This document shows, piece by piece, positions 5,898 to 8,774 of a stretch of 8,774 nt of DNA (its first letter is position 1; every line of letters starts with the position of its first letter). Source of the DNA: an uncultured Clostridia bacterium (GTDB lineage Bacteria > Bacillota > Clostridia > TANB77 > CAG-508); NCBI GenBank assembly GCA_934167095.1, contig CAKPKE010000028.1, forward strand, positions 1 through 8,774, written 5' to 3'. A model generated the notes under the pieces. The model saw nothing but the letters and a program-made list of their open reading frames with translations. It was not told where the DNA came from and searched no databases. The position numbers and the translations under genes were made by a program.

Positions 5898-6344
5898 TTG
5901 GATAAAATAATGTTCATTTGTATAGGAAATGAAAAAATTATAGGAGATAGTCTTGGACCAAGATGTGGAACCATAATAAAAAAATGTGGCTTTGAAAATA
6001 AAATAATTGAAGTAATTGGAACTAAAGAGTATCCACTAGGCTATTGCGAGCTATATAGAAAAAAAGATTATATAAATAAAAATGTAAATAAAAAAATAGT
6101 AATCGATTCTGCTTTAGGAAGTAGTAAAAATGTAGGAAAAGTTTTAATAAGCAAAAATAGTTTTATTGCAGGAAATGGAATAAATAAAGGTCTTAAAATT
6201 AATGCAGATATTATTTTGCAAGGCATTGTTGGAAATAATTATGATGATATAGAACAAAATAAAATCGAGCTTGCTTATGCAAATGAAAAAACAGTCAACT
6301 TGGTTATGGAAAAAATACTTAAAATTTTACCTCAGATTGTATAG
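5898..6344 (+). CDS. yyaC: YyaC-like sporulation protein (DUF1256, GPR/HybD-like fold)
   Basis: YyaC-family proteins occur in spore formers and are distantly related to the germination protease GPR and hydrogenase-maturation proteases; in Bacillus YyaC is a forespore protein of unclear role. Family blocks are seen in order: FICIGNEKIIGDSLGP (6-21), VIGT (39-42), VIDSALGSSKNVGKV (68-82), then NSFIAGNGINKGL (87-99) and IILQGIVG (105-112). Asp17 and Asp70 match the acidic residues of the related proteases. At 148 aa it is shorter than the roughly 200 aa of Bacillus YyaC, lacking extra N-terminal sequence. The start is a TTG at 5898, chosen because AGGGGAG (5885-5891) is 6 nt upstream; the next ATG (5910) would be 18 nt away. 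Confidence 0.85.
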   Translation: MDKIMFICIGNEKIIGDSLGPRCGTIIKKCGFENKIIEVIGTKEYPLGYCELYRKKDYINKNVNKKIVIDSALGSSKNVGKVLISKNSFIAGNGINKGLKINADIILQGIVGNNYDDIEQNKIELAYANEKTVNLVMEKILKILPQIV

Positions 6345-6373
6345 AAAAATAGATGATGGCAATAATTTCTATA
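6340..6373. repeat. AT-rich inverted repeat after yyaC
   Basis: TATAGAAA (6340-6347) and TTTCTATA (6366-6373) are perfect complements around an 18-nt spacer that begins at the yyaC stop codon. There is no T tract, so it is not a clear terminator. The 3' arm runs into TATAAT (6372-6377), but no matching -35 is found. It may be a weak hairpin or regulator site, or chance in AT-rich DNA. Confidence 0.3.
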
Positions 6374-6398
6374 TAATTAATTATGTGGGAGGAAACTA

Positions 6399-6755
6399 AT
6401 GAACAAAGATAGAAAGAGTGTTATTGTGTTAAAAAATTTGCCATCTAACTTTATTGATGAGGCTATTGTGGTTGTTAAAGATAAGAAAAAAATAAAAAAT
6501 CCAGAGTATAAAGTTATGCAAGGAAGTATGAATGAAAGTGAGATAGGAAATGTTGAAAAGATAAAAAAGGAAAATAGAAGTTATGTCATAACAGAAGCGG
6601 AGCTAATAATTAAAGGTTATATTGATAAAATAGAAAACAAAAATAAGCAAAAAGATTTAGATAAAATTAAAAAGAAAAATAAAAAATTAGAGATTGTAAA
6701 TTATGTGCTTAGCATGGCAACTTTTATGAGTTTGATTATAGCTTTTGTAAAGTAA
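6399..6755 (+). CDS. Tail-anchored 118-aa protein of unknown function in the sporulation block
   Basis: The ATG at 6399 has a strong GGGAGG (6387-6392) 6 nt upstream. The protein is basic. Residues 6-28 form an alternating hydrophobic segment (SVIVLKNLPSNFIDEAIVVVKDK). Residues 60-98 are a long Lys-rich, probably coiled helix. Residues 98-117 are a single C-terminal membrane helix (VNYVLSMATFMSLIIAFV) followed by a lone Lys. There is no signal peptide, so most of the protein should face the cytoplasm (mother cell or forespore) with its tail in the membrane. It lies between yyaC and spoIVFA on the same strand, which suggests a sporulation role. It does not look like BofA, which has two membrane helices and is shorter. 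I do not recognise a family. Confidence 0.7.
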   Translation: MNKDRKSVIVLKNLPSNFIDEAIVVVKDKKKIKNPEYKVMQGSMNESEIGNVEKIKKENRSYVITEAELIIKGYIDKIENKNKQKDLDKIKKKNKKLEIVNYVLSMATFMSLIIAFVK

Positions 6756-6816
6756 AAAGAATAAAAATATCCTTTGCGAATATAAATTTATAAAATAAAC
6801 TTAAGCGGAGGATAAA

Positions 6817-7758
6817 GTGGAAAGAACAATATCTCAGGAAGAAAGAATAAGAAGAGCAAATGAAATTTATTATAGAAGAAATCAGAACAAAACTCATTTT
6901 GCAGATGCAAATGTAAGAAAGCAGATAGATGTGCCAGCATATAAAAAAGCCAAAAAAAGCATGACAAAAAAATTAGTCGCTCAAAGTGTAATTTGTATAA
7001 TTATATATTTTGTGGCCTATTATATGCAAGGAAACAATATGCAAAGCGTTGTGAATTTTGATGATCTTAAACAAAAAATAAATAGTGATGCAAATGTAGA
7101 TGTACTAAAGGAAAATTTCTTTAAAGCTAAAGACTGGGTCCTTACCAAATTAAATGGAATAGTAAAAGAAAATGATGCAGAGCAAAATTTGCAAGATGGC
7201 GTAAATAATCAAAATGTAGAAGACCAAAATCAAGAAGGTAATGCTCAAAATTTAGAAAATCAAGAGCAAATTACAAATGAAGAAAATGTTGCAATTCAAA
7301 ATGTAGAAGAACAGATTGCTCAAGAACCAGAAGAAGTTCCGAAAACTCAAGAAGAAATTGATATAGAAGCGGTAAAATCAAAAAGCATAATTTGGCCATT
7401 AAATGGAGTAATAACTTCTGGATTTGGTGCAAGAGAAGGTAGCGAAATTGTAAGTTCAAATCATAAGGGCTTAGATATTGCAGGAAACACCGGTGATAAC
7501 ATAATTGCTGCAATGACAGGAACTGTAACTTTAGCATCTCTTGAAGGCGATTATCGGACAGCATTTAACAATAGAAAATGGAGATGTTTTAACTTTGTAT
7601 GCTCATTGTAGCAAGCTACTTGTTTCAGAAGGACAACAAGTAAATCAAGGCGAAGTGATTGCACAAGTCGGGCAAACTCGGAAAAGCTACGCGGTCCACA
7701 TCTTCATTTTGAAATAAAAAGAGAAGATAGAACTTTAGACCCTAGCAAAATTTTGTAA
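6817..7758 (+). pseudogene. spoIVFA: SpoIVFA-like membrane M23/LytM protein, frame disrupted
   Basis: In Bacillus SpoIVFA holds SpoIVFB in the outer forespore membrane with BofA and keeps it inactive until SpoIVB cleaves it. Here the start is GTG 6817 with GGAGG at 6807-6811. Residues 1-52 are a basic cytoplasmic part, 53-70 a membrane helix, about 118-182 an acidic Gln/Asn-rich linker with NVEDQ/NVEEQ repeats, and an M23 domain begins at IIWPLNG (191) with metal-ligand pattern NHKGLD (His216, Asp220). The frame as given stops at 7611 (264 aa). Dropping one base each at 7555, 7679 and 7691-7692 restores GDYGQHLTIENG, LYAHCSKLL, VGQTGKATGPHLHFEIK and the end DPSKIL at TAA 7756-7758, 313 aa. 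The three insertions total +3. Sequencing error or true decay cannot be separated here. The pairing with spoIVFB supports SpoIVFA over SpoIIQ or a wall hydrolase. Confidence 0.7.
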
Positions 7759-7783
7759 AAATACATAGAGTATAAAATAAATC

Positions 7784-7802
7784 AATCTATAAAAAATAGA
7801 TT
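7784..7802. repeat. Short AT-rich inverted repeat between spoIVFA and spoIVFB
   Basis: AATCTAT (7784-7790) and ATAGATT (7796-7802) are perfect complements with an AAAAA loop. There is no following T tract on the plus strand, so it should not stop transcription strongly. It might protect or modulate the downstream message, but could be chance. Confidence 0.3.
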
Positions 7803-7831
7803 AAAAATAATACATATAAAAGGGAAAATTT

Positions 7832-8494
7832 ATGAATATTAGAATAAATTTAAAAGTGTTTTTGTTCCTAGTACTGCTCATATTTACAGGTCAAATTGAA
7901 ATCTATTTGCTAATAATGTTTTTTGCACTTCTTCACGAAATAGGACATATATTAACAGGTTTAATTTTAGGACTAAGACCAGAATCTGTTTCAATAATTC
8001 CAAGTGGCTTTTGCGTAAAATTTAAAACAAATTATGATGATTACAATGTAAAGATAAAAAATGCTAGCAAAATCTCACTTAAAAAATTAATAATTGCAAT
8101 GGCGGGTCCTTTAGTAAATGTGATAATTTTGATTGCATCATACATTTACATAGAAGTTACTAAAAATATGACAGTATTTAATTTTCAAATAAACGAAATA
8201 ATTTATAGTAATTTTTTAATACTTATATTTAATCTTCTTCCTATATATCCACTAGATGGAGGAAGAATTTTAAAAGAATTGTTTAATATGATGTATGGAA
8301 TTATTACTTCTTATGAGTTAATAAACAAAATTTCAAACATAACAATTATTTTACTTACAATATTAACAAGTATATTTATATTGCAATATCATAATTTTGC
8401 AGTAATTGTAGTACTTACATATTTGTGGCTTATTGTAATAAAAGAAAATAGACAATACTCTTTAAAAAAGAGATATTATGACTTATTAAAATAA
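7832..8494 (+). CDS. spoIVFB: SpoIVFB-like intramembrane site-2 zinc protease (M50)
   Basis: SpoIVFB is the membrane-embedded metalloprotease that in Bacillus trims pro-SigK to active SigK in the mother cell. The 220-aa protein is mostly membrane helices. The zinc motif HEIGH is at 35-39 in the second hydrophobic segment, AGPLVNV at 91-97 in a later one, and NLLPIYPLDGGRI (134-146) supplies the third ligand Asp142 in the NPDG-type motif. Further hydrophobic segments span about 168-203. It ends soon after these, with a basic tail, so the C-terminal CBS domain that brings Bacillus SpoIVFB to about 290 aa is absent. AGGG (7821-7824) is 7 nt before the ATG. The preceding spoIVFA-like gene ends 73 bp upstream, in the same order as the Bacillus operon. 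A terminator follows. Confidence 0.88.
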   Translation: MNIRINLKVFLFLVLLIFTGQIEIYLLIMFFALLHEIGHILTGLILGLRPESVSIIPSGFCVKFKTNYDDYNVKIKNASKISLKKLIIAMAGPLVNVIILIASYIYIEVTKNMTVFNFQINEIIYSNFLILIFNLLPIYPLDGGRILKELFNMMYGIITSYELINKISNITIILLTILTSIFILQYHNFAVIVVLTYLWLIVIKENRQYSLKKRYYDLLK

Positions 8495-8545
8495 AGTTAG
8501 TGTTAGTGTGAATATAGAACAATCGTACATAGTCATAAAAAAGTG

Positions 8546-8590
8546 AAACATCAATGTAGAAAATAAAATTCTATATTGCTGTTTTTATTT
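8546..8590 (+). terminator. Rho-independent terminator after spoIVFB
   Basis: CAATGTAGAA (8552-8561) pairs with TTCTATATTG (8569-8578) over 10 bp with one G-T wobble and a 7-nt loop. After a single mismatch the stem continues outward for five more pairs (8546-8550 with 8580-8584). The 3' side runs into TTTTTATTTTTC. It lies about 50 nt past the spoIVFB stop and closes the sporulation block. Confidence 0.8.
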
Positions 8591-8682
8591 TTCTAGAAAA
8601 ATAACATTTTGAAATCAGCTAAAACATATTCATATCAAACAATACCTGCAATAATGTAAAAAATGGATAAATTACAATTGTA

Positions 8683-8711
8683 TTACAAAATTAAATCTAT
8701 AGGTTTAAAAT
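8683..8711 (+). promoter_or_regulatory. Candidate promoter for a gene at the right edge
   Basis: TTACAA (8683-8688) and TAAAAT (8706-8711) are 17 bp apart. Both are partial matches to consensus. The start point would fall near 8718, inside the palindrome-like site at 8714-8726. Support is modest given the AT-rich background. Confidence 0.35.
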
Positions 8712-8713
8712 AG

Positions 8714-8726
8714 ATATGTCACAAAT
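8714..8726. promoter_or_regulatory. Second copy of the operator-like palindrome
   Basis: ATATGTCACAAAT matches the reverse complement of the 47-59 palindrome at 12 of 13 positions. It lies just downstream of a candidate -10 box, a position where a repressor would block transcription. The link to the XRE regulator is inference. Confidence 0.35.
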
Positions 8727-8762
8727 ACATTGAAAATAAAATATTGAAAAGAGAGCACAAAA

Positions 8763-8774
8763 ATGATATTGTTT
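8763..8774 (+). CDS. Possible start of a truncated gene at the window edge
   Basis: An ATG at 8763 opens a frame reading MILF before the window ends. A purine-rich GAAAAGAGAG (8746-8755) precedes it by about 7 nt as a weak ribosome binding site, and a candidate promoter lies 50 nt upstream. Too little is present to name a product. Confidence 0.3.

Noticed and set aside
6781..6792. Perfect 12-bp palindrome TATAAATTTATA before spoIVFA
   Set aside because: It is made only of A and T in an AT-rich gap, so chance is a sufficient explanation; no partner site was found.
7271..7564. A 97-codon minus-strand Leu-rich frame
   Set aside because: It is antisense to the Gln/Asn/Glu-rich linker of SpoIVFA, whose codons read as Leu and Phe on the other strand.
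7555..7692. Programmed ribosomal frameshifting in spoIVFA
   Set aside because: Three separate shifts would be needed, none with a slippery heptamer, and no stimulatory structure is evident.

Overview
The window looks like a piece of chromosome from a very AT-rich, endospore-forming member of the Bacillota, most likely class Clostridia. The evidence is the strong A/T codon preference, strong AGGAGG-type ribosome binding sites, a WhiA/PrmC/HemW housekeeping cluster, a Firmicutes-style 6S RNA, and a sporulation block (YyaC-like protein, SpoIVFA and SpoIVFB homologues). The species cannot be named from the sequence.

Left part (1-1815). A small XRE-family regulator with its own consensus promoter reads rightward. 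It is visibly richer in G+C than the rest of the window (about 40% in sampled lines, against roughly 13-25% in sampled lines of the housekeeping genes). A perfect 13-bp palindrome lies upstream, and part of it recurs over the -35 box, which suggests an operator. A bidirectional terminator separates this gene from two leftward genes. Each of these encodes a small exported protein with the same plan: signal peptide, low-complexity outer domain, C-terminal membrane anchor. The first has a Gly/Val-rich repeat domain and the second a Ser/Thr/Asn-rich domain.

Middle part (1920-5642). A promoter with an extended -10 drives a structured RNA of about 200 nt that folds on paper like 6S RNA. It ends in a T7 tract and is followed directly by a near-consensus promoter (TTGACG-17-TATAAT). 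That promoter starts a tight four-gene operon: prmC (release-factor glutamine methyltransferase), whiA (DNA-binding regulator), hemW (radical-SAM haem chaperone family) and an HD-domain phosphohydrolase. Stop/start codons overlap at two of the three junctions, and a hairpin terminator closes the operon.

Right part (5643-8774). A 78-aa protein of unknown function is followed by a YyaC-like (DUF1256) protein, a 118-aa tail-anchored protein, and then the spoIVFA-spoIVFB pair. In Bacillus that pair forms the signalling complex that activates the mother-cell sigma factor SigK across the forespore membrane. Here the SpoIVFA M23/LytM domain is disrupted by three single-base insertions, each an apparent extra C before a glycine GG. 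They sum to +3, so the final codons return to the starting frame, but an in-frame stop lies between them. A strong terminator follows spoIVFB, and a possible promoter and start codon of another gene sit at the right edge.

The most unusual signals are the triple-insertion lesion in spoIVFA, the operator-like palindrome shared by the two ends of the window, and the uncharacterised small proteins inside the sporulation block. No complete new defence or mobile system is visible.
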